A stretch of DNA of 34,854 bases, taken from contig SVBE01000013.1 in assembly GCA_015059065.1 (NCBI GenBank), positions 1 through 34,854 on the forward strand, given 5' to 3'. Made by a program: the position numbers and the translations under genes. Source of the DNA: Erysipelotrichaceae bacterium. GTDB lineage: Bacteria; Bacillota_I; Bacilli_A; RFN20; CAG-826. How positions within the stretch are numbered: position 1 is the first letter of the stretch; each line of letters begins with the position of its first letter. Positions 17,460-25,551 of this stretch are shown one piece after another. Below the pieces are notes generated by a model, which saw only the letters and a program-made list of their open reading frames with translations, ran no database searches and was not told where the DNA came from.

Positions 17460-18623
17460 ATGGGAAAATATAATTTTGATAAAATTATAAATAGATATAA
17501 TAAACAAAGCCATAAATATGACGAGATCACGGAGGATGTTCTTCCAATGTGGGTCGCGGATATGGATTTTGAATGCTTTGAAGGCATTACTAATGCGATT
17601 AAAAATAGACTCAATACACCTTGTTATGGCTATACTGCTGTACCGAAGGAATATTTCACCGCATACGTCAATTATTGGAAAAGACATTATGGGATAAATT
17701 TCTCTGAAGATGAATGTGTCTTTTCTACTGGTGTAGTGGCTTCTATTGATTCGATATTCCGTCATATTGTTAAGCCTCATTCTAAGATCATCGTGCAGAG
17801 CCCTGTCTACCATACCTTTTTTCACTGCATCGAGAACAATGGTTTAGAAGCTATTGAGAATGAATTAGTCTACGAAAATGGTGATTATCATGTCGACTTT
17901 GCTGGACTAGAGAAATTATTAAAAATGTCCGATGTAGGAGCGATGATATTCTGCAATCCTCATAATCCAACTGGACATATCTTTTCATTAGAAGAAGTCA
18001 ATGAAGTTGCGAGATTATGTTATGAAAATAATGTTTTACTCATATCCGATGAAATCCATTCAGAAATCGTCGATCCAGGATATCATTACTGTCCATCTTT
18101 AAAAGCGGATTCTAAATATTTGGATAACCTCATCGTTCTTCTCGCGGGTAGCAAGTGTTTCAATATCGCTGGTCTTCATTCTTCAATCGCGGTGATTAAA
18201 AACAAAGCATTAAGAGATGATTTCCAGGCTGCTGTTTATCACGATGATGTTGGGGAAGTTAACTATTTTGCCTGCGATGCAAATATCGCTGCCTTTAATG
18301 ATGGTGATGAATGGCTCAAAGAGATGAATGAATATGTCTATAATAATAAGAAATATGTTATCGATTTCTTTAAAAAAGAAAACATTAATGTTGTCTCTGG
18401 TCATGCGACCTATATGGTGTGGATTGATTTAAAAGATTATACTTCTGATTCTGAAGAGTTCTGTAATCGACTCAAAAAAGAAGAAGGTTTATGGCTCACC
18501 TCTGGGAAAGATTTTAGAGGGAACGGCCAATATTTTGTAAGAATGAATTTAGCCACTAGTTTTGATAATGTCGTTGATGGCTGTAATAGGCTTTTGAAAT
18601 TTTTGAATAAAAATAGGCGTTAG
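17460..18623 (+). CDS. MalY/PatB-type PLP-dependent aminotransferase / C-S lyase
   Basis: A 387-residue fold-type I PLP enzyme. PLP contacts are CNPHNPTG (165-172), SDEIHSE (196-202) and the Schiff-base lysine Lys232 in GSKCFNIAGLHSS. LPMWVADMDF (28-37) and CYGYTA (55-60) are hallmarks of the MalY/PatB branch, whose members cleave cystathionine or cysteine and can act as transaminases. Physiological substrate unclear. GAGG within the last codons of the DUF3737 gene serves as ribosome site. A short terminator-like hairpin (AGGC-GTTA-GCCT then T7) at 18615-18632 overlaps its stop codon. Confidence 0.9.
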   Translation: MGKYNFDKIINRYNKQSHKYDEITEDVLPMWVADMDFECFEGITNAIKNRLNTPCYGYTAVPKEYFTAYVNYWKRHYGINFSEDECVFSTGVVASIDSIFRHIVKPHSKIIVQSPVYHTFFHCIENNGLEAIENELVYENGDYHVDFAGLEKLLKMSDVGAMIFCNPHNPTGHIFSLEEVNEVARLCYENNVLLISDEIHSEIVDPGYHYCPSLKADSKYLDNLIVLLAGSKCFNIAGLHSSIAVIKNKALRDDFQAAVYHDDVGEVNYFACDANIAAFNDGDEWLKEMNEYVYNNKKYVIDFFKKENINVVSGHATYMVWIDLKDYTSDSEEFCNRLKKEEGLWLTSGKDFRGNGQYFVRMNLATSFDNVVDGCNRLLKFLNKNRR

Positions 18624-18632
18624 CCTTTTTTT
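18615..18632 (+). terminator. Terminator overlapping the MalY-type stop codon
   Basis: AGGC (18615-18618) pairs with GCCT (18623-18626) around GTTA, followed by a run of T; flanking A-run and T-run can extend the stem. Short stem, so strength is uncertain. Confidence 0.5.
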
Positions 18633-18666
18633 CTTTACATATCGGTATTTTTGTAACAATATAAAG

Positions 18667-18684
18667 ATAACGGATAACCGTTAT
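18667..18684. promoter_or_regulatory. Inverted repeat upstream of degV-like gene
   Basis: ATAACGG (18667-18673), ATAA loop, CCGTTAT (18678-18684): perfect 7-bp arms without a following T-run, so more like an operator or RNA hairpin in the leader than a terminator. TATAAA at 18660-18665 and TATATT at 18705-18710 are possible -10 boxes on either side. Confidence 0.45.
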
Positions 18685-18723
18685 TAAAGTGTTTTTCCGT
18701 GTTATATATTAGGAGGCAAAACA

Positions 18724-19614
18724 ATGGCAATTAAAGTATATGCAGATGCTGGAAGCAACCTCTTTCCGGAAGTTATTAAAAATAGAGGGCTTGAAGATTA
18801 TATTAAAGTCGTTAATATGCATCTCCAAGTCGGCGATCATGAATACAACTGTTATAACGACCCAATCAACGTCGATGATTTCTCTAAGATTTTCTATACA
18901 TATCTAGAAGATCCAAAAGTCGATGTTCATACTAGCTTAGTTAACCCAGGTGATTTCCTCGCGGCTTTTGAAGAAGATGTCAAAGCTGGCAATCAAATCA
19001 TCTGCATCACCATGGCAAAAGGCATTTCTGGAACATACAATTCCGCTTGTGTGGCGGCGAATGAAATCAATGAAGAGCAAGGAAAAGAAGTTGTTCAAGT
19101 TATCGATTCTGCCACAGCTGGATTAGGAGAAGGAAGACAAGCGATTAAGGCTGCTGAACTTGCAAAAGAAGGCAAGTCTTTTGAAGAAATAGTGGACTAT
19201 TGCCGTAATTATCGCTGGAGAGTACGTAGTGAATTCACAGTTGGTAGCATCTCCTTCTTAGCGAAAACGGGAAGAGTCAAACCATGGGTTGCACGTATCG
19301 CTGATGTCCTCGGTATCAAAGCGATGCTTAGAGGTTCTTACGAATCAAATATTGAATTATATGAGAAGGTTCGCGGTCGTAAGATGGCTCTTAAATCTCT
19401 CGCCGATATCGTCGTCAGAAAGATCGTTAATCCAGAAAAGCAAATCGTCTATCTCACTCACTGTAACTGTATAGAAGATGCAGAAGCGGTGAAGAAGATG
19501 ATTCTCGATAAAATTAACACCACGATTGAAATCTACCATTATGATTTCGTCACTGGCTCCCATGTTGGACCTGGTACAGTGGCAATCTTCTACGAAGGTT
19601 CAGATCGTAACTAA
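18724..19614 (+). CDS. DegV family fatty-acid-binding protein (FakB-like)
   Basis: A 296-residue cytoplasmic protein of the DegV fold, which holds one fatty acid in a tunnel and, as FakB, presents it to the kinase FakA. Landmarks: DAGSNL at the N-terminus, HTSLVNPGDFL near 70, MAKGISGTYNSA near 97-108, VIDSATAGLGEGR near 130, KTGRVK and the C-terminal GSHVGPGTVAIFY. No FakA or DAK-type gene is in this window. A strong AGGAGG (18711-18716) precedes the ATG. Monocistronic: hairpin terminators lie on both sides. Confidence 0.9.
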   Translation: MAIKVYADAGSNLFPEVIKNRGLEDYIKVVNMHLQVGDHEYNCYNDPINVDDFSKIFYTYLEDPKVDVHTSLVNPGDFLAAFEEDVKAGNQIICITMAKGISGTYNSACVAANEINEEQGKEVVQVIDSATAGLGEGRQAIKAAELAKEGKSFEEIVDYCRNYRWRVRSEFTVGSISFLAKTGRVKPWVARIADVLGIKAMLRGSYESNIELYEKVRGRKMALKSLADIVVRKIVNPEKQIVYLTHCNCIEDAEAVKKMILDKINTTIEIYHYDFVTGSHVGPGTVAIFYEGSDRN

Positions 19615-19634
19615 GATACAAAAAGATATGAATT

Positions 19635-19660
19635 AGACCGGCTCGTTCCGGTCTTTTTTA
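19635..19660 (+). terminator. Terminator after the DegV gene
   Basis: AGACCGG (19635-19641) pairs with CCGGTCT (19648-19654) around CTCGTT, followed by six T. Strong; it isolates the nine-gene operon that follows. Confidence 0.9.
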
Positions 19661-19681
19661 GTAATATAAAATAATATGGCG

Positions 19682-19710
19682 TTCTTATATATTTTTTAGT
19701 AATATATAAC
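19682..19710 (+). promoter_or_regulatory. Candidate promoter of the nine-gene operon
   Basis: TTCTTA (19682-19687), 17-nt spacer, TATAAC (19705-19710). The start near 19717 leaves a short leader with GGAGGT at 19723-19728. The region is so A+T-rich that other pairings exist. Confidence 0.35.
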
Positions 19711-19732
19711 ATATTTGTATTTGGAGGTTATT

Positions 19733-20032
19733 ATGGAAATCAACAAAACTCTTGAAGGCAACACTTTAACAATTGCCTTAACAGAAAAGCTTGATACGAC
19801 TTCTGCTCCAGTTCTTGAACAAGAATTAAATAGTTCATTAGATGGTGTTGAAAATTTAATTTTTGACTTCTCTAATCTTGCTTACCTCTCCAGTGCTGGA
19901 CTTAGAATCTTACTCAACGCTCAAAAAATTATGGCTAAGAAAGGAAAGATGGTCATTAAACATCCAAACGATGTCATCATGTCTGTTTTTGAAATGACTG
20001 GTTTTTCCACAATTTTGACTATTGAAGAATAA
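19733..20032 (+). CDS. STAS-domain anti-sigma-factor antagonist
   Basis: A 99-residue single STAS domain, the size of SpoIIAA or RsbV. In partner switching it is phosphorylated by an RsbW-like kinase, dephosphorylated by a PP2C phosphatase, and when unphosphorylated binds the kinase. The core FDFSNLAYLSSAGLRIL (44-60) is canonical, and Ser54 aligns with the phospho-serine. GGAGGT stands 4 nt before ATG 19733; an in-frame TTG at 19715 lies ahead of the ribosome site and is not used. The stop overlaps the next start (TAATG), coupling it to the phosphatase/kinase fusion. No sigma factor is adjacent, so the output may be something other than transcription. Confidence 0.92.
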   Translation: MEINKTLEGNTLTIALTEKLDTTSAPVLEQELNSSLDGVENLIFDFSNLAYLSSAGLRILLNAQKIMAKKGKMVIKHPNDVIMSVFEMTGFSTILTIEE

Positions 20033-21924
20033 TGAAAAAAGTAAAAGCTGAACATTATAAATCTTGGGTTGATAACGAGATTGATGCGAATAAGCAATTA
20101 TCGACAGGCAGTCTTTATATCTCTGGATTAGTGATCGTGATGTGGATTTTTATCGTCACTCAGGTCTTTAATGTGGACAATATTGTGACAGTGAATATTA
20201 TTCTGCCAATCGCTGCTGTAATGCTTGTCATCCCATTTTTTGTGATTAAGTTTAACAAAAATGTTAATCACAGCATTCTTAAATACTTTATTTTGTTCAA
20301 CTTTTCTCTCGTTATTGGCTTGCTTAATCTCGTCATTCCTAAACATGCGATATTAGCGTGGGCCGCTATCATCTTGCTCGCTGCCCATTATTATTCCGTT
20401 CGTGCAACAGTGATGGCGTTTGTAATCACCGCAGTATTTATGGCCATTGATTTGCCGTTATGTATGTTGTTTGGTGAATGGGATGGAAATCTCATGGGCG
20501 TCACGGATACAACGTTTATGAATTTATATCGCTATGTTCCTGAACATCCTCTTCCAAACGGAGGTCATGACCCTTATAACCTAGAAGATAGATTATATTT
20601 CCTCAATCATTTCTCTTATTATTCAACAGATTTAAATCGTTGGGTTTCGGCATTTGTCTATTATTACATGGGCAGATTCGTCTGCTTGTTAGGTTGCTTC
20701 ATCCTTGCGATTAGACTTACTAAACGTACGGAAAGACTTTTTGTCAGTGAGGTGACAGCAAGAGAAGAAAAAGGTCGTTTATCCGCAGAACTTAATGTGG
20801 CAAGAGATATTCAATTATCGGCCTTACCACAGTCCTTCCCAGAACTTGATAAATTCGATGTGTATGCCCTTACTCATCCTGCTAAAGAAGTGGGTGGCGA
20901 CTTCTATAACTGTTTCCAGTGGCGAGATAGATTATTACTCTTCATTGCAGACGTCTCTGGTAAAGGCGTCCCTGCAGCATTATTAATGATGAAGACCAAT
21001 ACATTAATCTCTTCGTTATTAAAAAATGATTCAGACCCAAGCAAAGCTTTAAAATATACCAACAAGGAACTAAATGACCATAACGAGAAAGGGATGTTTG
21101 TGACTTCTATCGTTGGTTCATTAGATCTTACGACTGATAGTGTGGTTCTATCTAACGCTGGTCATAACCCTCTTCTTATGAAGAAAAGTGGCAAGAGTTA
21201 TGAATATGTGAAACTTCCTGCAGGATTTGTCCTCGGTGGATTATCACATATCGACTTCACTAATACGACCTTTAAATTAAATAAGGACGACGTCTTATTC
21301 ATCTATACAGATGGAGTGACAGAAGCGATGAATGAAAATGGGGAGTTATTTGGAGAAGAAAGATTAAAATCTTTCCTCAATTCCCTCGATCCTTCATTAT
21401 CTTCAGAAGAGATATGTCGTGCCGTCAATGATGAGGTCCATAGATTTACAGGAGAAGCTGACCAAGCTGATGATATCACTATGCTATGTTTAAAATGTAA
21501 GGACTCTGTCAAGAGAAGCTCATTTGTCCTCCCCGCGGATAAAAATGAGGTTGAAAAGATTTCTGAATTCGTTAACAACTTCCTCGAACCATTTAACATC
21601 AATCAAAAAGATTTAAGTCAAATCGACATCGTCATCGATGAGATTTGTTCAAATATATTTAATTATGCCTATAAAGACAAAAAGGGAAACATTGAAGTCG
21701 ATGTCTCTTATGAAAATGATGAAGTGACCATTGATTTCATCGATAATGGAGCCCCATTTAATCCATTAGAAAAAGAAGATCCAAACATCAACCTCTCTTT
21801 AGAGGAGAGAAAAGTTGGTGGTCTTGGCATCTATATCGTGAAACAGATGATGGATTCTGTTTCCTATCGCTATTCCGAAGAAAAACAAAATATCTTAACT
21901 ATTAAAAAGAAAGTTGGTAAATAA
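20032..21924 (+). CDS. Membrane PP2C (SpoIIE/RsbU-type) phosphatase fused to an RsbW-like ATPase/kinase domain
   Basis: A 630-residue protein. Hydrophobic segments at about 28-48, 52-73, 83-102, 106-145 and 205-230 make a membrane sensor region, with a likely external loop around 147-203. After a short helix comes a SpoIIE-type PP2C domain (about 250-490) with metal aspartates in VGGDFY (Asp290), IADVSGKG (Asp307), YTDGVTEA (Asp427) and ADDIT (Asp480-Asp481). A HATPase_c_2 domain (about 495-628) has the N box DEICSNIFNYAY (Glu537, Asn541), DNGAPF (Asp571) and GGLGIYI. Both catalytic sites look intact, so one chain could both add and remove phosphate from STAS proteins. Tightly coupled to the STAS gene upstream and 6 nt from the alarmone gene downstream. 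Confidence 0.92.
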   Translation: MKKVKAEHYKSWVDNEIDANKQLSTGSLYISGLVIVMWIFIVTQVFNVDNIVTVNIILPIAAVMLVIPFFVIKFNKNVNHSILKYFILFNFSLVIGLLNLVIPKHAILAWAAIILLAAHYYSVRATVMAFVITAVFMAIDLPLCMLFGEWDGNLMGVTDTTFMNLYRYVPEHPLPNGGHDPYNLEDRLYFLNHFSYYSTDLNRWVSAFVYYYMGRFVCLLGCFILAIRLTKRTERLFVSEVTAREEKGRLSAELNVARDIQLSALPQSFPELDKFDVYALTHPAKEVGGDFYNCFQWRDRLLLFIADVSGKGVPAALLMMKTNTLISSLLKNDSDPSKALKYTNKELNDHNEKGMFVTSIVGSLDLTTDSVVLSNAGHNPLLMKKSGKSYEYVKLPAGFVLGGLSHIDFTNTTFKLNKDDVLFIYTDGVTEAMNENGELFGEERLKSFLNSLDPSLSSEEICRAVNDEVHRFTGEADQADDITMLCLKCKDSVKRSSFVLPADKNEVEKISEFVNNFLEPFNINQKDLSQIDIVIDEICSNIFNYAYKDKKGNIEVDVSYENDEVTIDFIDNGAPFNPLEKEDPNINLSLEERKVGGLGIYIVKQMMDSVSYRYSEEKQNILTIKKKVGK

Positions 21925-21930
21925 TAAATT

Positions 21931-23010
21931 ATGGACTTACACGCTGAAATGTTATTAGAGCAATATCGTGATTTGCTCCCTGATATACAGGCTCTTAAAG
22001 GGGCTGTAGAAAACATCATCCGCAACGAGATTAAGAATTCGGGCATCTTTATTAATTCCTGTTCTTCAAGAATTAAAACCGAATCCTCTTTAAGTGGAAA
22101 GCTCGAACTCAAAGGTGGCAAATACAAAGATATCTTTGATATCACTGATATTTTCGGTGCGAGAATTGTCACTTATTATTCCAGCGATGTCGACCGTATT
22201 GCTTCTATATTAGAAAAAACATTTATCGTTGATAGAGAGAATTCCATTGACCGTCGTAAAGTCTATAATGTCGACCAATTCGGTTACCTCTCATTACATT
22301 ACATCTGTTCCTTACCAGAAAAATTATATAAAAATGATGACCATCCAAATTTGAATAAGATTCGTTTTGAGGTTCAAGTGAGAACCACTCTTCAAGACGC
22401 CTGGGCGCAGGTAACGCATGATATCGGTTATAAATCCGATGTCGAAATTCCAAAGATGATCTTACGTCGTTTAACTCGTCTCGCAGGTATCTTAGAGTTG
22501 GCGGATGAAGAATTCAATTCCATCAAACAAGATAGCGACCAATACCGTAAAGGTGTTAAACAAATCGTCGCTTCTGGCAACTTCAATGAGGTTGAACTCA
22601 ACATCGATACATTTACTGAATATGTGGAGGTCAATCCATTCCGTAACCTACTTAGACGCATTCAAACAATCAATAACATGGATGTTCAAGAAGTCTCTCT
22701 TGTCCCATATTTCCGCTTCTTAAAAGCTCTTGGTGCAAAGACTCTTGGCGATATTGAAAAGATGCGTCGCGATAATGAAGAAGATGCTTATCAATTCGCT
22801 CTCCGTTTATTCGGCGAGACGGATTTAGATATCGTCGCTTCTTCTGTGGCCATGATGACTACCTGTATCGTCCATTTATTCAAAATCGGTAGTGGTATTG
22901 CTGGTCTTGTCATCATGTTAAATGTAGTCAATGGCGAAAGAGCGTCAAATGAAAAAGTGGCCCAAAGATATTTCAAGATTGGGCAAGCGATGGGGTTGGT
23001 GAAACAATAA
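21931..23010 (+). CDS. RelA/SpoT synthetase-domain protein (small-alarmone-synthetase-like)
   Basis: A 359-residue cytoplasmic protein whose first half is a RelA_SpoT nucleotidyltransferase domain. Visible are DIFDITDIFGARIVTYY (67-83; Asp73 and Arg78 correspond to the catalytic Asp and substrate-binding Arg), FGYLSLHYI (117-125), EVQVRT (147-152; catalytic Glu147) and AWAQVTHDIGYK (157-168). These are the features of (p)ppGpp synthetases. The HD hydrolase and the ACT/TGS regions of long RSH proteins are missing, but the C-terminal 160 residues exceed a standard small synthetase and I do not recognise them; a hydrophobic stretch lies near 305-335. The HD-bearing partner is encoded 1 nt downstream. 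Other pppNp or tRNA-modifying outputs of this fold cannot be excluded. Confidence 0.85.
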   Translation: MDLHAEMLLEQYRDLLPDIQALKGAVENIIRNEIKNSGIFINSCSSRIKTESSLSGKLELKGGKYKDIFDITDIFGARIVTYYSSDVDRIASILEKTFIVDRENSIDRRKVYNVDQFGYLSLHYICSLPEKLYKNDDHPNLNKIRFEVQVRTTLQDAWAQVTHDIGYKSDVEIPKMILRRLTRLAGILELADEEFNSIKQDSDQYRKGVKQIVASGNFNEVELNIDTFTEYVEVNPFRNLLRRIQTINNMDVQEVSLVPYFRFLKALGAKTLGDIEKMRRDNEEDAYQFALRLFGETDLDIVASSVAMMTTCIVHLFKIGSGIAGLVIMLNVVNGERASNEKVAQRYFKIGQAMGLVKQ

Positions 23011-23011
23011 T

Positions 23012-24712
23012 ATGGCAGAGAAAAGAATAGATTCAACATTTTTAGATAGAGCAATTAAGTACGCGGTTGATGCGCATCATAATGTGGAAAGACGCGGTAA
23101 GGGTTTTCCTTATGTCGTCCATCCTCTTGAAGCGATGAGCATCGCAGCAACGGTTACTAATGACCAAGAAGTTTTAGCAGCCGCCGCACTTCACGATGTC
23201 GTTGAAGATACGGATATCACCATCGACGAACTCAAAAAAGAGTTCGGCGAAAGAGTGGCTGAACTCGTCGCCTCAGAATCCGATAATATGGACCCAGGAT
23301 ATCATGAAGGTATCTCTTGGAAGGACCGTAAAGTCGCGGGTCTAAGACGTATTAAACAATCATCTCGCGATGCCCAGATCGTCGCTCTTGGTGATAAGTT
23401 ATCCAATATGCGTGCCATCTATATTGATTGGCTCAAAATACATGAAAAAATCTTTGATAAATTCCATGAGCACGATCCTTCAATTCATGCCTGGAGATAT
23501 TATCAATTATCCAACTGTTTTGACAAGCTTGAAGGAACATATGCATTAGAGGAATTCAAGTTCATCGTCAGAATTGTTTTCGGCGAATATCTCCATGATT
23601 TCCGCGTGGAGAAATATGGAAGAATATTGAAGATTTACGGGAAAATTAGTTTAAAATGCATTGAAAAAATAGAAGAAGAAATGGAAAAGATTGATGGTGA
23701 TCCATATCTCGATTTTGAAAATGTTGCAGGTATCGATGCGGAATCTGTTCGCGCTTTATATCGCCTTGCAGAAAACGGTAAACGATACTTCATCAGAAAC
23801 GCGAATAAAAACATCAGCTATACCTTCTATAGCATCGGTGTTTGTAACCTCATTTCCATCACTGAATTACCAAGAGAAATTGACATCAACGATTACGAGG
23901 TATCAGGCGATGGATATACCGCGGTTAGCTATAACCATAAAGACGGCGATACGATGATGAAATTATACGCGCCATTTATCGCTCCAGAAGAAGTGGAGAA
24001 AGAAAAGACAGTCGCGATGCGTGCCTTTACTTTGGGAGTGAATACCCCATTATGTATTGAGCTCGTCTCATATCACGGTCAAATGGGTATCACCTTTGAA
24101 AGAATTAAAGGGAAGCGTTCTATTGCAAGGGCAATCTCTGAAGAGCCAGAACACATTAAAGAATATATGGACTTATTTACCGATGCGGTCATAAAACTCC
24201 ATCATACAGAATGCGACACTACATTATTTAATCCCGTCACTAAATCATTCCTTCATGAACTTGAAGTCGCGAAGGAACGCTTTACTGATGAGGAATATTT
24301 AAAAGTTGAAAACTTCATCAAAGAGAACAATAAAGAAACAACATGCATTCATGGTGATTTGCATATTGGCAATCTTTTAATCACTGAAAATAAAGATGTT
24401 CTCTTCATCGATATGGCGGATTTCTCATATGGTAATCCTACTTTTGATGTTGCGACCTTATATGTCATGACCAACATCATCAGTGAAGAGAGAATGTTGC
24501 AGCTCTTCCACGTCAATAAAAAGACGATGGCGGAAGTCTGGGACTTATTCGTGAGAAAGTACTATAACGTTAGTGATAAAGAAGAAATAGAAAAGATTAA
24601 CGAATTCATCAAACCATACGCTGGGGTGAGAATCTTACAGTTTGCAAACCGCAGCAAATGGTATGATGGTGGAATTGCTAATCACGTCAAAGAATTGTTA
24701 TTTCATAAATAG
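23012..24712 (+). CDS. HD (ppGpp hydrolase-like) - STAS-like - APH kinase-like three-domain protein
   Basis: A 566-residue protein in three parts. (1) Residues 8-195: an RSH/MESH1-type HD hydrolase with RRGKGFPYVVHP (His37), ALHDVVEDT (His61-Asp62, Glu65-Asp66), SWKDRK and LGDKLSNM (Asp128); the metal site looks complete. (2) Residues 201-287: a STAS-like segment; YLDFENVAGIDAESVRAL (232-249) aligns with the core of the STAS protein of this operon, but the phospho-serine position is Ala243. (3) Residues 298-560: an APH/choline-kinase-like domain with Lys317, the catalytic loop HGDLHIGN (447-454) and IDMADF (Asp467, Asp470). The STAS reading is mine from eye alignment. The gene starts 1 nt after the synthetase-like gene, with no ribosome site of its own, so coupling is likely. 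It probably reverses the synthetase product and ties it to the partner switch. Confidence 0.85.
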   Translation: MAEKRIDSTFLDRAIKYAVDAHHNVERRGKGFPYVVHPLEAMSIAATVTNDQEVLAAAALHDVVEDTDITIDELKKEFGERVAELVASESDNMDPGYHEGISWKDRKVAGLRRIKQSSRDAQIVALGDKLSNMRAIYIDWLKIHEKIFDKFHEHDPSIHAWRYYQLSNCFDKLEGTYALEEFKFIVRIVFGEYLHDFRVEKYGRILKIYGKISLKCIEKIEEEMEKIDGDPYLDFENVAGIDAESVRALYRLAENGKRYFIRNANKNISYTFYSIGVCNLISITELPREIDINDYEVSGDGYTAVSYNHKDGDTMMKLYAPFIAPEEVEKEKTVAMRAFTLGVNTPLCIELVSYHGQMGITFERIKGKRSIARAISEEPEHIKEYMDLFTDAVIKLHHTECDTTLFNPVTKSFLHELEVAKERFTDEEYLKVENFIKENNKETTCIHGDLHIGNLLITENKDVLFIDMADFSYGNPTFDVATLYVMTNIISEERMLQLFHVNKKTMAEVWDLFVRKYYNVSDKEEIEKINEFIKPYAGVRILQFANRSKWYDGGIANHVKELLFHK

Positions 24713-24723
24713 GAGGAAAAACG

Positions 24724-25551
24724 ATGAAAAGAATGAAAGGATTATTAGTTTCAGCGGCCCTTATCGCGCTTTCTTTAGCTAGCTGTGGGACCAAAACTCA
24801 TCATGGAACTTATCAATTCCAAATGGGTAAGAATACTGATTCTCATATCGGTATTTATATGGATCTTACTGCGGATAAGATTGATGTTTCAACCGATGAA
24901 GGCAAGAAAGAGACCATGGAAAAATTTAATGTGAGATTATCAGTGCCTCAGGTCGGTGGTGAAGGCGATGCCTCATTAATGGGTGGCATCCTCACATATT
25001 TTAAAGATGGCATCTCTGGTGGATATAAGATTGAGCATGTTGAAGAAAGCGATGATGATCGTCTTCGTTTATTCCCGCTTATCGATATTGCAGAACTTAT
25101 AAGTGAGATTCAAGAAGGTGAAGCAGCAGAAGAATCTTCTTCTCAAGAACCAGCTTCCTCACAAGCTGAATCTTCTTCCGCGGAAGAATCGTCTTCATTA
25201 GAACCATATGTCATTCCTTCTAAATACGTCGATGACATTTTGATTTCGAAATATTCAAAGTCTTCCATCAGCGTCACCGCGCCTGTTTCCTTAACAGATT
25301 TGATGTTCCAATTATATTGGTATGGTTTTGACTTATTCGATATCATGGCTGAAAATCCACTTCCTCAACATCCACACGGTAGTCATCCAACAAAAGAAGA
25401 CATCGCGAAAATAAACGAAACATTTAATTCCGATGACAAGATGATTAAGCATTATGATCTCGATGCATTAATTAAATATCAAACATTAAAAGTAGTCGAT
25501 TATCGCGACTTCAATCAATTAACAATGTCACTTGCAAAGGCAGTACTCTAA
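24724..25551 (+). CDS. Predicted lipoprotein of unknown function
   Basis: A 275-residue exported lipoprotein. A signal peptide with lipobox LASC puts the lipidated cysteine at position 21. The mature part has two segments joined by a low-complexity Ser/Glu/Ala linker (about 131-160). Residues 185-275 contain an aromatic and His-rich region (FQLYWYGFDLFD, PLPQHPHGSHP). I know no family. AGGAGG precedes the ATG, and its stop overlaps the first ATPase gene (TAATG), so it is probably a surface partner or sensor of the ABC transporter encoded next. Confidence 0.75.
   Translation: MKRMKGLLVSAALIALSLASCGTKTHHGTYQFQMGKNTDSHIGIYMDLTADKIDVSTDEGKKETMEKFNVRLSVPQVGGEGDASLMGGILTYFKDGISGGYKIEHVEESDDDRLRLFPLIDIAELISEIQEGEAAEESSSQEPASSQAESSSAEESSSLEPYVIPSKYVDDILISKYSKSSISVTAPVSLTDLMFQLYWYGFDLFDIMAENPLPQHPHGSHPTKEDIAKINETFNSDDKMIKHYDLDALIKYQTLKVVDYRDFNQLTMSLAKAVL

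Noticed and set aside
19715-19732. TTG start for the STAS gene
   Set aside because: The ribosome site GGAGGT lies downstream of it, and the STAS fold begins at the ATG.
20032-21924. Sporulation-specific SpoIIE
   Set aside because: It shares the PP2C domain and membrane region but has a C-terminal HATPase domain, and no sporulation genes lie nearby.
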